From: Bacteroidota bacterium
GTDB taxonomy: Bacteria > Bacteroidota > Bacteroidia > Bacteroidales > F082
Length of the DNA: 64,000 nucleotides
Direction: 5' to 3'
Assembly (NCBI GenBank): GCA_016845175.1
Contig: JAERTD010000032.1
Span: forward strand, 1 to 64,000
The position numbers were made by a program, and so were the translations under genes. This document shows, piece after piece, positions 35,612-46,203 of the stretch; position 1 is the first letter of the stretch, and each line of letters starts with the position of its first letter. Below the pieces are notes generated by a model that saw only the letters and a program-made list of their open reading frames with translations, did no database searches and was not told the origin of the DNA.

Positions 35612-37204
35612 TTACCAACCCACCAATGTAATACCAGCAGACCAGGGGTATAATTCGGGTCCGCGGTTGTCCTGGAACATGGAATTCATGGAGTAATTGA
35701 AGAAGAGGTTGATGATACCATAACCCATGCGTACACCTGCATCGAAGCGGAAGGGGCGCAGATGGAAACTATTGAAATTCTTTACGATATTCCGGTCGGA
35801 GGCGTTGGGAGTTATAAAAGTATAGGGTAGGGTTTGTCCGGTGGCGGGATCTTTCAATGTGTATTCCTGATTGGCATCGTTAAAGTATATTTTGGTATGG
35901 GTACTTACGCGAGCACTCATGGTAGCCCCTACAGCAAAGTGAAAGCGGCGGGTTCTCTTTGAATGATTGGTTTGGAATTCAATAAATAAAGGCACTGTGA
36001 TATACATGGCTGTAAGTTTTGTTTTCCTTACAGAAACTCCTTCCATATAATAACCTTCGATTACTGAACTGTCGGGGGTCAGCATGGTTTTGTTTGTAAA
36101 GCGGTAGTTGTTCCATGCCATACCGATACCAGTGACCAAACCAATGGTTTTGTTTTTGTTAAGGGCTATATTTTGCTCGTAAATATTGAGGTTTACAGCA
36201 ATGGATTTTTCATACCTGAGGTTTAGATAATCATATTCTGCACCCCAGTTGGTATTAAAATCGGGTGTTACATAACCATTAATTCCAAGCTCAACGCCAC
36301 CCCAGTGGCCATTGAATCGAACGGGTTTGCAGCGCTTCCATTTCACATCACCATCATCACTGACAATGAGGACATGACTACCAACCCTCACACGGGTGGT
36401 ATCGCCATCAATTACCTGAACATTCAAAGAACCCACATTTACTGTTGTGGTGTCATCATAGGAATGACTTGAGTAAGTGGTAGAAACACTGCTGTTACCA
36501 GAAATAACCACTTTTTCGGTGCCTTTTTTGTTTTCAATGATTACTGTTTGAGGTTTGTCGATATACTTCACTTCTGAAGCACCGGATACCTGATAGGTAA
36601 GATTGGTGCTGGCATTAACCAGGACTTCACTGGCACCACTGGCATTGGCCACGGCTGAAGTTGTTTTCAGATCACCTGCTTTTAGCTCGGACGCCCCGCT
36701 GACTTCTGCTACTAAAGAAGTGGCTTCACCGCTTAGCTTCACTTCAGAAGCACCACCCACATGGGCCACAATACTTTTGTAATTGAGGTTGAGTTTGGCT
36801 TCAGAGGCACCTGAGCCTTTAATGCTCAGGGCTGTGCCAGTTAATTGTTCGGGTGTTCTGACATCTGAGGCTCCGGAAACACTGATCTTTTTGTACTCAG
36901 GACAAGTGATATAGAACTTCATCTCGTCGTATTTTTTAATCTTGCTGAGTTTGATATCCAAAGTGTTGTTGTTGATCCTGAGCTCTATATTGGGCATGAG
37001 GTTTTCATGGGTTTCAATGACCACACTGTGGACATCGCCTTGTAGGAGAACCACTTCCTGTGCGCCATGGATATTGACATTATGAAAAGCGGCCACTTGA
37101 TGTTCCCTTTTTACAATTTCTCCCTTGCCAATGGTTTGAGCCTGAACCGACCAGGTGGCAAAAAAGAGTATTAAAATGATAAGGTGTAAATTTCTATTTT
37201 TCAT
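35612..37204 (-). CDS. GIN-domain (DUF2807) protein fused to an outer-membrane beta-barrel
   Basis: 530 residues. A signal peptide (to about residue 23) is followed by a head-GIN/DUF2807 beta-solenoid in which the motif GAS(D/E) recurs at residues 111, 132, 151, 170, 190 and 208, every 18-21 residues. After a Ser/Thr-rich linker (240-285), residues 300-530 look like a PorT-type outer-membrane barrel: WGGVELGINGYVTPDF, LNLRYEKSIAVNLNIYEQN, TKLTAMYITVPLFIEFQT, ending in AGITLVGW. Predicted location: outer membrane, with the solenoid in the periplasm or outside. It is the last gene after an ECF sigma gene and an anti-sigma-like gene. Confidence 0.85.
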   Translation of the reverse strand: MKNRNLHLIILILFFATWSVQAQTIGKGEIVKREHQVAAFHNVNIHGAQEVVLLQGDVHSVVIETHENLMPNIELRINNNTLDIKLSKIKKYDEMKFYITCPEYKKISVSGASDVRTPEQLTGTALSIKGSGASEAKLNLNYKSIVAHVGGASEVKLSGEATSLVAEVSGASELKAGDLKTTSAVANASGASEVLVNASTNLTYQVSGASEVKYIDKPQTVIIENKKGTEKVVISGNSSVSTTYSSHSYDDTTTVNVGSLNVQVIDGDTTRVRVGSHVLIVSDDGDVKWKRCKPVRFNGHWGGVELGINGYVTPDFNTNWGAEYDYLNLRYEKSIAVNLNIYEQNIALNKNKTIGLVTGIGMAWNNYRFTNKTMLTPDSSVIEGYYMEGVSVRKTKLTAMYITVPLFIEFQTNHSKRTRRFHFAVGATMSARVSTHTKIYFNDANQEYTLKDPATGQTLPYTFITPNASDRNIVKNFNSFHLRPFRFDAGVRMGYGIINLFFNYSMNSMFQDNRGPELYPWSAGITLVGW

Positions 37205-37292
37205 GATTCTAGATTTATTAATGGTTTTGAAAGTATGACGGGAAAGCTATGCTATTGTTACAGAAGCGGGGTGAAAAACTTATAAATGGCTC

Positions 37293-38357
37293 TTATTCAG
37301 AAGATGGTGCGCTTGGGATGGAGCGGTCCAGACGAACCAGTTCACCTGCTACCTGATAACGTAAGAGTTCCCCATCTTGGTTGTAGGTTTTTACCGGAGT
37401 GGTTTGATTGCCTGTAACGGTATTAAATACCAAAATACTATTGTCAAGGAAACGAATGAGGAAAGGTTCCTTTTTCTTATCAGTTTTGTTTTGTCGACGA
37501 TCAGCGCGTTTAATTCGTTGGCCTAGTTCCGAACTATTGCGTTGGATAATGCGACCCAATAAGCTGTTCTTTTTTTGTTGAGGAATTTCAGCATCAACCA
37601 ATGTGCCGGAATTCCAATGGAAATTCATGATGGCGGTGGGTTCCTGTGCCTGTGCGATCATGAAATTAATTCTGCGAACCGGTATGCTTTCCAATTGGAG
37701 TGCATCAGCATCCAAGGGCAATTCAGGTTGAAGCAAAATATTGGTTTTGGGCACATCAATGAGTCGTGGAATGGACAAAGCCAATGGCAGGTCTGCATGT
37801 GGCATGGTCGTCAATTGTTGTAGTTGGTAATGCTGACGTATGGTAGCTTCTGTGTCTGGCCATTGGATGAGTCCGGTGCCAAATAAGAGTGCAATTGTGG
37901 CAGCAGTTGCCAATGGAGTAATCCAGTAAGCAGCTATACCTCTCTTTTTCTTTAGCTGATTTTTACCTTCAAATTTTATCTGGTTGTCGGCTGACAGTAT
38001 CAGGGAAGCATGCAGCTCATATTCTTTTTGAAGACCAGGATTCCTTTTCAAAAAACTCTTGAGTTCTTTTTCCTTCAGTTCACTTAAGTCGTTTTCATGT
38101 GAAGCCAGAAAATGTTCCTCATAATTGTCTTCATTTATGTTTGCTGTGGCAGCTACCTCTGTTTTCCTAAGCTCGGATTTTGATTCAAAGACCAAGGGTT
38201 CAGCCTTTAGGTGGATGTCATCCAGATCTTCAAACTCTTCCTGAATGTCGGGGTTTTGGCTGAGAAATAGCTGCAAATCTTCCACCTCAGATGGGCTGAG
38301 TTTCTCATCCAGGTAATCGATGAGCCAGATTTCGTAGTTATTTCTGTTGATGTTCAA
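37293..38357 (-). CDS. Anti-sigma-factor-like membrane protein
   Basis: 354 residues. The N-terminal 60 residues (YEIWLIDYLDEKLSPSEVEDLQLFLSQNPDI) resemble the sigma-binding zinc-less heads common in Bacteroidota; a related segment repeats at 75-115 (EEHFLASHENDLSELKEKELKSFLKRNPGL). One membrane helix follows a KKKRG stop-transfer at about residues 146-168; the C-terminal half would be periplasmic. It lies 64 bp after an ECF sigma gene, which supports the anti-sigma assignment. It lacks a recognisable FecR domain. Confidence 0.72.
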   Translation of the reverse strand: MNINRNNYEIWLIDYLDEKLSPSEVEDLQLFLSQNPDIQEEFEDLDDIHLKAEPLVFESKSELRKTEVAATANINEDNYEEHFLASHENDLSELKEKELKSFLKRNPGLQKEYELHASLILSADNQIKFEGKNQLKKKRGIAAYWITPLATAATIALLFGTGLIQWPDTEATIRQHYQLQQLTTMPHADLPLALSIPRLIDVPKTNILLQPELPLDADALQLESIPVRRINFMIAQAQEPTAIMNFHWNSGTLVDAEIPQQKKNSLLGRIIQRNSSELGQRIKRADRRQNKTDKKKEPFLIRFLDNSILVFNTVTGNQTTPVKTYNQDGELLRYQVAGELVRLDRSIPSAPSSE

Positions 38358-38421
38358 GGAATTGGAGTTATTGTTATGAGTTATATGTTACTAGTTATTG
38401 GTTATATATATTTAATTATTC

Positions 38422-38907
38422 TTACACGAGCATTTCGGGACTTACCAGGTATTTCTTCAGGAACAAACGGGCGCGGTAGATATATACCTTGACCTGTGAT
38501 TCATTTAAGTGGGTAATTTCTCCGATTTCTTTATAGTTATAGCCTTCGTAATCGCGAAGCAGCAATACTGAACGCTGAATATCAGGTAATCTTTTCACCG
38601 CTTCATTTAAAATCTCACCCAGGTCTGAATAGTCATTACTTGTACTACCCGATAGATTTTCGTTGGGTTCAATATCCATCATCCGTTCATGTTTCCTGAT
38701 ATGATCAATCATGGTGTGATAGGCTGTGGTAAACAGATAGGACTTGCTTTTATTCACATCAATATCCTTCTTCTTTATCCACAACTTCATAAATGATTCC
38801 TGAACGAGGTCGCGTGCCAGCTCCACATTTCTGATATTTTTCAGAAGGAAGCGGTACACCCCGTCAGAGAAATCATCCACACATTGATTGTAATCGTTTG
38901 TAGTCAT
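38422..38907 (-). CDS. ECF-type RNA polymerase sigma factor
   Basis: 161 residues. Region 2 reads LARDLVQESFMKLWIKK and SKSYLFTTAYHTMIDHIRKHER; region 4 is VKRLPDIQRSVLLLRDYEGYNYKEIGEI with the helix-turn-helix LNESQVKVYIYRARLFLKKYL. It probably directs transcription of its own operon (anti-sigma and GIN-barrel genes) in response to an envelope signal (inference). The promoter it recognises is not identifiable by eye. Confidence 0.93.
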   Translation of the reverse strand: MTTNDYNQCVDDFSDGVYRFLLKNIRNVELARDLVQESFMKLWIKKKDIDVNKSKSYLFTTAYHTMIDHIRKHERMMDIEPNENLSGSTSNDYSDLGEILNEAVKRLPDIQRSVLLLRDYEGYNYKEIGEITHLNESQVKVYIYRARLFLKKYLVSPEMLV

Positions 38908-39062
38908 GTAGCGGCAAAAAGTTCAACCTACAACACTAAGACGGCTGCAGCTGGAAAATGTTACACCAAAGTTATGGAATATTCATCCATTTGCAACAGC
39001 CGGATAATCAGTGCATCATGGATGTGGTGGAACTTTTTAAAGAATTTGGAGTGAGATGTAAA

Positions 39063-40853
39063 TTACTCGTTGAGCTTAAGCACAACCAAAAAGGCTTGTT
39101 GGGGAACTTCAACATTACCCACCTGGCGCATGCGTTTCTTCCCTTTTTTCTGCTTTTCCAACAGCTTGCGTTTACGGGTGATGTCGCCACCATAACATTT
39201 GGCTGTTACATCCTTCCGAACAGCTTTAATGGTTTCACGGGCAATGATTTTTGCTCCTATGGCAGCCTGTACGGCTATATCAAATTGCTGTCTTGGAATC
39301 AGGTCCTTTAGCTTGACACAGATGCGTCTGCCCAGTCCGTAGGCATTATCCTGGTGAATTAATGCAGATAAAGCATCCACCGATTCACCATTCAGCAATA
39401 TGTCCATCTTGATGAGTTTGGCAGGACGGTAGCCAGAGATATGATAATCGAAGGAGGCATATCCTTTGGAGATGCTTTTGAGTTTGTCGTAAAAGTCAAA
39501 AACAATTTCTCCCAGTGGCATATCCACATTCAACTCTACCCGGCTGGTAGTCAGATAGGTTTGGTTACCCAGTTCTCCTCTTTTATCCAGACAAAGTTTG
39601 ATGATGGGACCAATATATTCTGTTCGGGTTATGATTTGAGCTTTAATAAAAGGTTCCTCGATATGGTCGATATACTTTTGTTCCGGTAAACCGGATGGGT
39701 TATGTACCTCAATTTCTTCCTTTTTGTTGGTAATCAGTCGGTAGGAAACGTTGGGCATGGTAGTGATCACATTCATATTGAACTCGCGATCGAGTCGTTC
39801 CTGAATGATTTCCATATGCAATAATCCGAGGAAGCCACATCTGAATCCAAAACCCAAAGCCTGTGAGGACTCGGGTTCCCAGGTAAGGGAAGCATCGTTC
39901 AATTGCAGTTTCTCCATGGAGGTACGCAATTCCTCATAATCGTCGGCATCAATGGGATAAATACCTGCAAAAACCATGGGTTTAACTTCCTCAAAACCTT
40001 CAATGGCTGAATCGCATGGTTCGGAAACATGGGTTACCGTATCACCTACTTTTACCTCTTTACTGGTTTTAATACCGGAAATGATATAGCCCACATCGCC
40101 AGTATGCAGGCTGTCACGGGGTTCTTGTTTCAGTCTTAGTACGCCCACCTCATCCGCATCATATTCCTTTTCAGTATTCACAAATTTGACGCGGTCACCT
40201 TTGCTTATGCTTCCATTAAATATTCTGAAATAAGCAATGATGCCACGGAAGGGGTTGAAAACAGAATCAAAAATCAAGGCTTGTAATGGTGCTTCAGGAT
40301 TGCCTTCTGGCGCCGGAATATTATTGATAATGGCATCCAGAATGTTATCAATGCCAAAACCTGTTTTACCACTGGCAGGGATGATATCGTCAGCATCGCA
40401 ACCCAACATGTCCACAATCTGATCGCTTACCTCTTCGGGCATGGCATTGTCGAGATCCATTTTGTTCATAACCGGTATGATCTCAAGATCGTGTTCAATG
40501 GCCAGATATAGATTCGAAATGGTTTGGGCCTGAATACCCTGTGTGGCGTCGATTATCAGAAGTGCTCCTTCACAAGCAGCAATGGAACGGGAAACTTCAT
40601 AGGAGAAATCCACATGACCCGGTGTGTCGATGAGGTTGAGGACAAATTTTTCACCATGATGTTCATAGTCCATCTGAATGGCATGACTCTTAATGGTAAT
40701 CCCTCTTTCTCTTTCCAGGTCCATATCATCAAGCACCTGAGCTTGCAGGTCGCGTTCTGATACAGTTCCTGTGTATTCCAACAGCCTATCGGCCAAGGTG
40801 CTCTTACCGTGGTCGATATGGGCTATGATACAGAAGTTTCTGATATTTTTCAT
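39063..40853 (-). CDS. lepA: Elongation factor 4 (LepA)
   Basis: 596 residues, the usual length. GTPase motifs: [15 protein letters not shown] (G1), [12 protein letters not shown] (G2), DTPGHVDF (G3), NKMDLDNA (G4). The LepA-specific C-terminal domain is present ([63 protein letters not shown]). LepA acts on stalled or mistranslocated ribosomes. Several opposite-strand frames over it are shadows. Confidence 0.98.
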   Translation of the reverse strand: MKNIRNFCIIAHIDHGKSTLADRLLEYTGTVSERDLQAQVLDDMDLERERGITIKSHAIQMDYEHHGEKFVLNLIDTPGHVDFSYEVSRSIAACEGALLIIDATQGIQAQTISNLYLAIEHDLEIIPVMNKMDLDNAMPEEVSDQIVDMLGCDADDIIPASGKTGFGIDNILDAIINNIPAPEGNPEAPLQALIFDSVFNPFRGIIAYFRIFNGSISKGDRVKFVNTEKEYDADEVGVLRLKQEPRDSLHTGDVGYIISGIKTSKEVKVGDTVTHVSEPCDSAIEGFEEVKPMVFAGIYPIDADDYEELRTSMEKLQLNDASLTWEPESSQALGFGFRCGFLGLLHMEIIQERLDREFNMNVITTMPNVSYRLITNKKEEIEVHNPSGLPEQKYIDHIEEPFIKAQIITRTEYIGPIIKLCLDKRGELGNQTYLTTSRVELNVDMPLGEIVFDFYDKLKSISKGYASFDYHISGYRPAKLIKMDILLNGESVDALSALIHQDNAYGLGRRICVKLKDLIPRQQFDIAVQAAIGAKIIARETIKAVRKDVTAKCYGGDITRKRKLLEKQKKGKKRMRQVGNVEVPQQAFLVVLKLNE

Positions 40854-40923
40854 GGGCTGCGAAATTACAATTTATTTCAATAGTTTTTACCATAGGGCAT
40901 TTGAGCCCTGGCAAGGGAGCCTG

Positions 40924-43900
40924 TCAGAATTTAAAAGCAGCATAATGTTGCTCCCCAACAATGGGGTAGTGGCCTTTATACACATTGCCTCGGTGACCGT
41001 CAATGGCAATTTCATCTCCAACCTTAAATGTTTCATTACCAAGGGTGCAGATCTTTTGACTTTCATCTACTTCCAGTGTGGTACAATTTACCACTGAGGT
41101 TTTACCCAGGCGAGTGGCTGTCACCGCAGCATGGGAGGTTGCTCCTCCCTTGGCGGTCAGAAGACCATCGGTTGCGAAGATCATGCCAATGTCATCGGGT
41201 ACCGTGTCGGGTCGTACCAGAATCACATGTTCATCAGGGTAAGCTTTCCTTAGTTTCTTGATATCCTCATCATCGATGGCCATTCTGGCGTTCATCGCAC
41301 CACCACCCACACCAATGCCTCTGCCCACCAGGGTCATCAGTTCAGGACTGCTGTTGAAGACCTGCATGGATTCGAAATTGGCCATATCCTGGTCCCGGGT
41401 TTGCAGGATGTAAAGGTCATCCGGGTTTTCAGATTCGAAAGTAAACTCAATCTCCTGTGGGCTATACCCGAGGTTTTCGGTAAGCTCAGTAGCCAACTCC
41501 CTGATGCGCTTATAAATTTTAGGGTATTGATCCTGTAGGGAATCAGTAAGCTTTTGCGTACCATCTTTCTGATCTCTGGAAACGGGTAATGGTTTCACCA
41601 AACCAGAAACAATATCTTCCCCCTGGCTGCACATGGTAAAGTCACCATACAAGTGCACACCCCTTTCTTCTTTCTGAGGGTTTTGGGTGAACACAACACC
41701 AGTACCAGAAGTGGGACCCAGGTTGCCAAATTTCATCTCCTGAACAATTACGGCAGTACCCCATTTGTCTGCTATTTCCAGTTGTTCACGGTAGACTTTT
41801 GCGCGGTTAGATGACCATGATTCAAAGACCAGGTTAATGGCCATATGCAATTGTTTGTAAACATCCTCTTCAAAATGGATGTCGTTCTTGGCCAGGGTTT
41901 CTTTATAGGCCAGGGCTGTTTCCTTCATGGCTTGTGGACTGAAGGCTACCTTATGATCCACCTTAAACTTGATTTTATAGCGTTCGATGACCTCATCAAA
42001 AACATCTCTGCTCAGCCCGTAGGCCATGCCCCAGCTCTGCAACAAGCGTCGGTATGAATCCCAGGCTGTCCAGGAGAAATGGGTTTTTGTGGCCAGACAT
42101 TCAATGATGTCATCATTGACTCCAACATTGAGCAAGGTATCCATGGCTCCAGGCATGGAAATGGCCGTACCTGATCTTACGGAAAGCAATAAAGGGTTTT
42201 CGGGATTGCCAAACTCCATTCCGGAGGCCTGTTCTACCCTTTTCAAATGGTTTCGGATCAGGGTATACACCTCATTCCGTAGTTCGGGATGTCCGAAAAT
42301 GGCTTTGTGGCGCCTGAATACTTCGGTGGTAATCACAAAACCGGGAGGAATTGGAAAACCAGCCATTCTAAGGTTTTTTAAATGATAGGCTTTGGAGCCT
42401 AAAAACACCTGGTTGTCGAGGTTGGGGTTGGGACTGCCCAGGCGTGCAACGGCCAGATCAGCATTGTACGACATCACCTGCTTGATCATATTGGTTGGCA
42501 GGTTGTCTGCCATCTTTCGCAGAGACTCCAGTATTTTTAGAATAAAGTTGTCCAGGGGCTGCATCAGGAAAGCATCGGCAATGATATCCCGGTAAAACTC
42601 TTCTGATATTTTATTTACCAACTGTACTACTTCATTCTCGTTCAATTTGGCCTCCTTATCTTTCAGTTGTGGGATCACAATACGAAGCGGAATTTCATAT
42701 GTTTTTAGAAAATATTTGATTATGGTCCGCTTGACATCGTCGGCAATAAACTGGAAGATATTGATGTATTGATTGAATGAAAAACTCTGGGACTGCAAGC
42801 TGTATTTCAGCATCAACAGATTGGAATTGAAGCTTTGGTTGGAGATACCATCCAGCTCCAGGCCTTCCCTAAAATAGTCCAGAATTTCATAAATGTTTTT
42901 TAGGGTTTGGCCGGAAATATAATTGAGGTTAATCTGATCGACCACCTTTTCCATGAGACGCGTGGCCACATTTTCGAGTCGGAAAGTCAGGCCCAGCGCT
43001 TCGAATTTCGGTTCCCTGTAAACCCCATACATAGAAGGTATGCCAATGGCAATATGACGTTTGTGGTAGATGTTTTCCCAGCTTTGGCTGGGTTTGGGGC
43101 TAAAAATGATCTCTTTTAGCCGTCTCATAAAGGAATAGATGAGTTTGAGAGAATTTTCAAAATCGTCTTGTTCCAATGCCTTTTTAAGCTGATTGATCTC
43201 ATCCTCTTCAATATAGGAGTAGCGCTTCAGCAGATTGATGATATCAACGGATTCAAAGGAATATTTCTCTTTAAGAAAGGAGAACAACCGACGCATATCA
43301 CGCAGGCGTTCGCAATCCATTTCATTGCTTTGATCTAACTGCTGCAAAAGCGCTTCAAACTCTTTCTCATCCAGCTTGATGAGTTCATCGGGTCCGCTAT
43401 TGTTAAGCCTGCACATTTCTGTGACCATTTGGTGGACAGGCGCATACCACTCGCTCTTCTTGTCGATGGATTGGTAGACATTCTGAGGTAAGTCGTTTTT
43501 TAGAGCCTCCAGTTGGCCATCATTCCAAAACCGAAAAATCCGAAGGGTAAGACCTATGAGTGTATTGTTGCTTTCAGTGTGTACCTGTTTTCTTAGAAAG
43601 TGGATCAGTTTGTCCTTTCGATGCGCAATCTCATCCATGGTGGTGGTCACTTTTCTGATGTCACCTTCAGCACCAATTTCGTTAAAGTATACCGGGAAAA
43701 TTCGGGTAAGTTGCTTCACCTTTTTGTAATAAGGTGCAATATTGGAATTTAATATTTTGGTAATTTCCCGTTGAAAGAGGTCGGTATCGCTTATGAAAAT
43801 GCCTCCCAATTTGAGGTTGACAATAAGAGTGGAGAGCAATTTTTCCATTTCCGACTGAGAGTATTCTATGAGCTCGAGCCAGACCCTGATGTTCTTTATA

Positions 43901-45045
43901 TGGTTGGTGTTTACCGAGAGTTGCCAGTCTTCATTGACGAATACAATGCCCGGTATTTCAAATCCGAATTCAATGAGTTTTTCTTCGAAATAGGCAATGG
44001 TTTTGCTTGCCTGACCATTGGCTGAATCAATAACTTTTTTACCCAGGGTTAGCATCATATCGAGTACCGATGACATATGATCCGATCTCAAACCATCAGC
44101 AAAGTCAAATATGAGATTGATGAAGTCCTTTCTTTTGGATACTTCAATTTCGTCAAATGCATCCTCAAGCATTTTGTTTAGCTTCCAGATAAGTCTTTCT
44201 CTGTGCGTCTCCATGCCCTCCAATTTGAGGAGGTAGAAGATATAGTAGAATTTCTCGATGAAGGTTGGAAAGAGGTCCACGTTTTCTGAAAAGCGCTCTC
44301 CAATTTTATTGAAGTCCGGTATTTGTTCCGCCAGTGCTTCCCAACTGCTAATTTGGTTCAATGCTTCCAGTTGGCTATTAAACCAGGGTTTACCCACAGC
44401 CGCAACAATGGTGTCAGGTTTGGCTTGTAAAACTTCAGCTTTTTCGTCCAGCCAGTTTTCAATGCATGAAGATTCTTTCCAGAAATTCAAGGCATCTCCT
44501 TTGATGGCTTTCAATAAGTCAAATGCTCTTGGTCCAAATGTTTGGTGCTCCGACAGTTTTTTCAAATGGCGTTCGAAATAATGAGAGGCTACATAGAAGC
44601 TTTTAGGGAAAGCCTTAAAGCCTTCTTCCATGGTGTCGCAACACTTATTGATGCTCGGGCTCATATCCCTATCTTCAGCTTCAAGCTTTTGGATGAATTC
44701 AAGGCTGGTTCTTATGATTAACACCTCCAGATCCTGGTTTTCATCATCCATAAGAAGCCTTTTCATGAGGAGGATGGGTATTTCAAAGGCTTTGTTGGGG
44801 TCATCCAGACCGATATAAAACCAATAATCGGTTAAAAGGATCTCTCTGAGCTCTTCTGCAACAAATTTTTTATTGGAAAAGGGATGCTGGAATTCAATGA
44901 TGCAATCGTTTGCGCGTTTGTGGATTCCAAAGTACTTTTTTGAGAGATTTATAAAGTCCTGAAAATCAGGTGGTATTTTTATGTCCTTGTAGCGTGTTTC
45001 TGCGAGATTAGCTTCCAGTGCTTTTGAGATGAATTTTTCTTCCAT
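40924..45045 (-). CDS. Large PEP/pyruvate-binding domain protein with terminal phosphohistidine domain
   Basis: 1373 residues. Residues 1 to about 860 are helical, charged, without a recognised motif. Residues about 870-1230 are a PPDK/PEP-synthase-type ATP-grasp domain (FLGSKAYHLKNLRMAGFPIPPGF, LLSVRSGTAISMPGAMDTLLNVG, GTGVVFTQNP, YILQTRDQ). The C-terminus is the swivelling phosphohistidine domain with His1305 in GGATSHAAVTA. The PEP-binding TIM barrel of PPDK and PEP synthase is absent, so it can take phosphate from ATP to its histidine but the acceptor must be elsewhere, perhaps the N-terminal part. Rifampicin phosphotransferase and glucan water dikinase follow similar logic. Substrate unknown. 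Confidence 0.88.
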   Translation of the reverse strand: MEEKFISKALEANLAETRYKDIKIPPDFQDFINLSKKYFGIHKRANDCIIEFQHPFSNKKFVAEELREILLTDYWFYIGLDDPNKAFEIPILLMKRLLMDDENQDLEVLIIRTSLEFIQKLEAEDRDMSPSINKCCDTMEEGFKAFPKSFYVASHYFERHLKKLSEHQTFGPRAFDLLKAIKGDALNFWKESSCIENWLDEKAEVLQAKPDTIVAAVGKPWFNSQLEALNQISSWEALAEQIPDFNKIGERFSENVDLFPTFIEKFYYIFYLLKLEGMETHRERLIWKLNKMLEDAFDEIEVSKRKDFINLIFDFADGLRSDHMSSVLDMMLTLGKKVIDSANGQASKTIAYFEEKLIEFGFEIPGIVFVNEDWQLSVNTNHIKNIRVWLELIEYSQSEMEKLLSTLIVNLKLGGIFISDTDLFQREITKILNSNIAPYYKKVKQLTRIFPVYFNEIGAEGDIRKVTTTMDEIAHRKDKLIHFLRKQVHTESNNTLIGLTLRIFRFWNDGQLEALKNDLPQNVYQSIDKKSEWYAPVHQMVTEMCRLNNSGPDELIKLDEKEFEALLQQLDQSNEMDCERLRDMRRLFSFLKEKYSFESVDIINLLKRYSYIEEDEINQLKKALEQDDFENSLKLIYSFMRRLKEIIFSPKPSQSWENIYHKRHIAIGIPSMYGVYREPKFEALGLTFRLENVATRLMEKVVDQINLNYISGQTLKNIYEILDYFREGLELDGISNQSFNSNLLMLKYSLQSQSFSFNQYINIFQFIADDVKRTIIKYFLKTYEIPLRIVIPQLKDKEAKLNENEVVQLVNKISEEFYRDIIADAFLMQPLDNFILKILESLRKMADNLPTNMIKQVMSYNADLAVARLGSPNPNLDNQVFLGSKAYHLKNLRMAGFPIPPGFVITTEVFRRHKAIFGHPELRNEVYTLIRNHLKRVEQASGMEFGNPENPLLLSVRSGTAISMPGAMDTLLNVGVNDDIIECLATKTHFSWTAWDSYRRLLQSWGMAYGLSRDVFDEVIERYKIKFKVDHKVAFSPQAMKETALAYKETLAKNDIHFEEDVYKQLHMAINLVFESWSSNRAKVYREQLEIADKWGTAVIVQEMKFGNLGPTSGTGVVFTQNPQKEERGVHLYGDFTMCSQGEDIVSGLVKPLPVSRDQKDGTQKLTDSLQDQYPKIYKRIRELATELTENLGYSPQEIEFTFESENPDDLYILQTRDQDMANFESMQVFNSSPELMTLVGRGIGVGGGAMNARMAIDDEDIKKLRKAYPDEHVILVRPDTVPDDIGMIFATDGLLTAKGGATSHAAVTATRLGKTSVVNCTTLEVDESQKICTLGNETFKVGDEIAIDGHRGNVYKGHYPIVGEQHYAAFKF

Positions 45046-45116
45046 GGTGTCTTCGAACCTTGTATTTGCAGATTGTATTATTTATACTTTTGAATCCAAT
45101 ATTGAATCACTCACTA

Positions 45117-45147
45117 CAAAGATAGAGCTATTTGGGATGGATTAAAA
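45117..45147 (-). promoter_or_regulatory. Candidate promoter of the PEP/pyruvate-binding protein gene
   Basis: On the minus strand TATCTTTG (45124-45117) matches the -7 consensus; TTTT (45147-45144), 19 bp upstream, is one base off the -33 element. It gives a leader of roughly 65 bases. The same short gap serves the divergent gap gene. Confidence 0.45.
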
Positions 45148-45177
45148 TCCCCTATCATTGAATAAATATTTAGAACT

Positions 45178-46185
45178 ATGACAAAAATTAAAATTGGAAT
45201 CAACGGTTTTGGACGCATCGGTCGCAATGTATTTAAAATTGCACTGGAGAGAGACAACATGGAAGTTGTGGGTATCAACGACCTAACAGATACAAAAACA
45301 CTGGCACATTTACTAAAATATGACTCCACCCAGGGAAAATTTAATGGGCAGGTGAGCTATAATGAAACCAGCCTGATAGTTAACGGACAGGAAGTGCCTG
45401 TTTCAGCTGAGCGCAGCCCCATTGATATTAAATGGATTCAAGCTCCTGACGTAGTTGTTGAAGCTACTGGTATTTTCCGCTCAAAAGAAAGTAATAAAGG
45501 CGGATATGGTGACCACCTGAAGAATGGTGCCAAAAAGGTAATTCTTACTGTTCCCTCAAAAGATGCCATCGACAGAATGGTTGTTCTGGGTGTAAACGAT
45601 AATGATTTGCGCGATGAAGATCAGTGTGTATCCAATGCATCTTGTACTACCAACTGTTTGGCTCCAGTAGCAAAAGTATTGAATGACCGTTTTGGTATTG
45701 AGAATGGCTTGATGACTACTATTCATGCCTATACAAACGATCAAAGAATTCTGGATGCTCCTCATTCTGATTTAAGAAGAGCACGTTCTGCGGCTGTTTC
45801 ACAGATTCCAACCACTACCGGAGCTGCAAAAGCAGTGGGAAAGGTGATTCCAGACCTCAATGGTAAACTTGATGGTATGGCAGTTAGGATTCCTACACCA
45901 ACCGGTTCATTGGTTGACCTGGTTGTGAATTTGAAGACTGAAGCCACCAAAGAGGAAATCAATGCAGCCATGAAAGAAGCTGCAGAAGGCCCGATGAAAG
46001 GTATTTTAGAATATACTGAAGACCCGATTGTATCTGTGGATATCATCCACAATGAGCACTCATCCATTTTTGATGCAGATAGCACTATGGTACAGGGCAA
46101 AACTGTAAAAGTATTGGCATGGTATGATAACGAATGGGGATATTCTGTTCGCGTAGTTGACCTGGCCGAAAGATTTAATTTTTAG
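45178..46185 (+). CDS. gap: Glyceraldehyde-3-phosphate dehydrogenase, type I
   Basis: 335 residues. NAD-binding start IKIGINGFGRIGRNVFKIAL; catalytic cysteine in SNASCTTNCLAPV; RRARSAAVSQIPTTTGAAKAVGKVIP; and WYDNEWGYSVRVVDL at the end. Glycolytic/gluconeogenic enzyme. It is divergent from the large PEP/pyruvate-binding protein gene across 132 bp and has its own terminator. Confidence 0.98.
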   Translation: MTKIKIGINGFGRIGRNVFKIALERDNMEVVGINDLTDTKTLAHLLKYDSTQGKFNGQVSYNETSLIVNGQEVPVSAERSPIDIKWIQAPDVVVEATGIFRSKESNKGGYGDHLKNGAKKVILTVPSKDAIDRMVVLGVNDNDLRDEDQCVSNASCTTNCLAPVAKVLNDRFGIENGLMTTIHAYTNDQRILDAPHSDLRRARSAAVSQIPTTTGAAKAVGKVIPDLNGKLDGMAVRIPTPTGSLVDLVVNLKTEATKEEINAAMKEAAEGPMKGILEYTEDPIVSVDIIHNEHSSIFDADSTMVQGKTVKVLAWYDNEWGYSVRVVDLAERFNF

Positions 46186-46203
46186 TAGTAGGTTTTTAAT
46201 GCG

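Noticed and set aside
38958..39311. A 117-codon plus-strand frame near the 3' end of lepA
   Set aside because: It is antisense to the conserved LepA C-terminus, which explains its openness.
40771..41097. A 108-codon plus-strand frame over the start of lepA and the end of the PEP/pyruvate-binding gene
   Set aside because: It overlaps two well-supported genes on the other strand.
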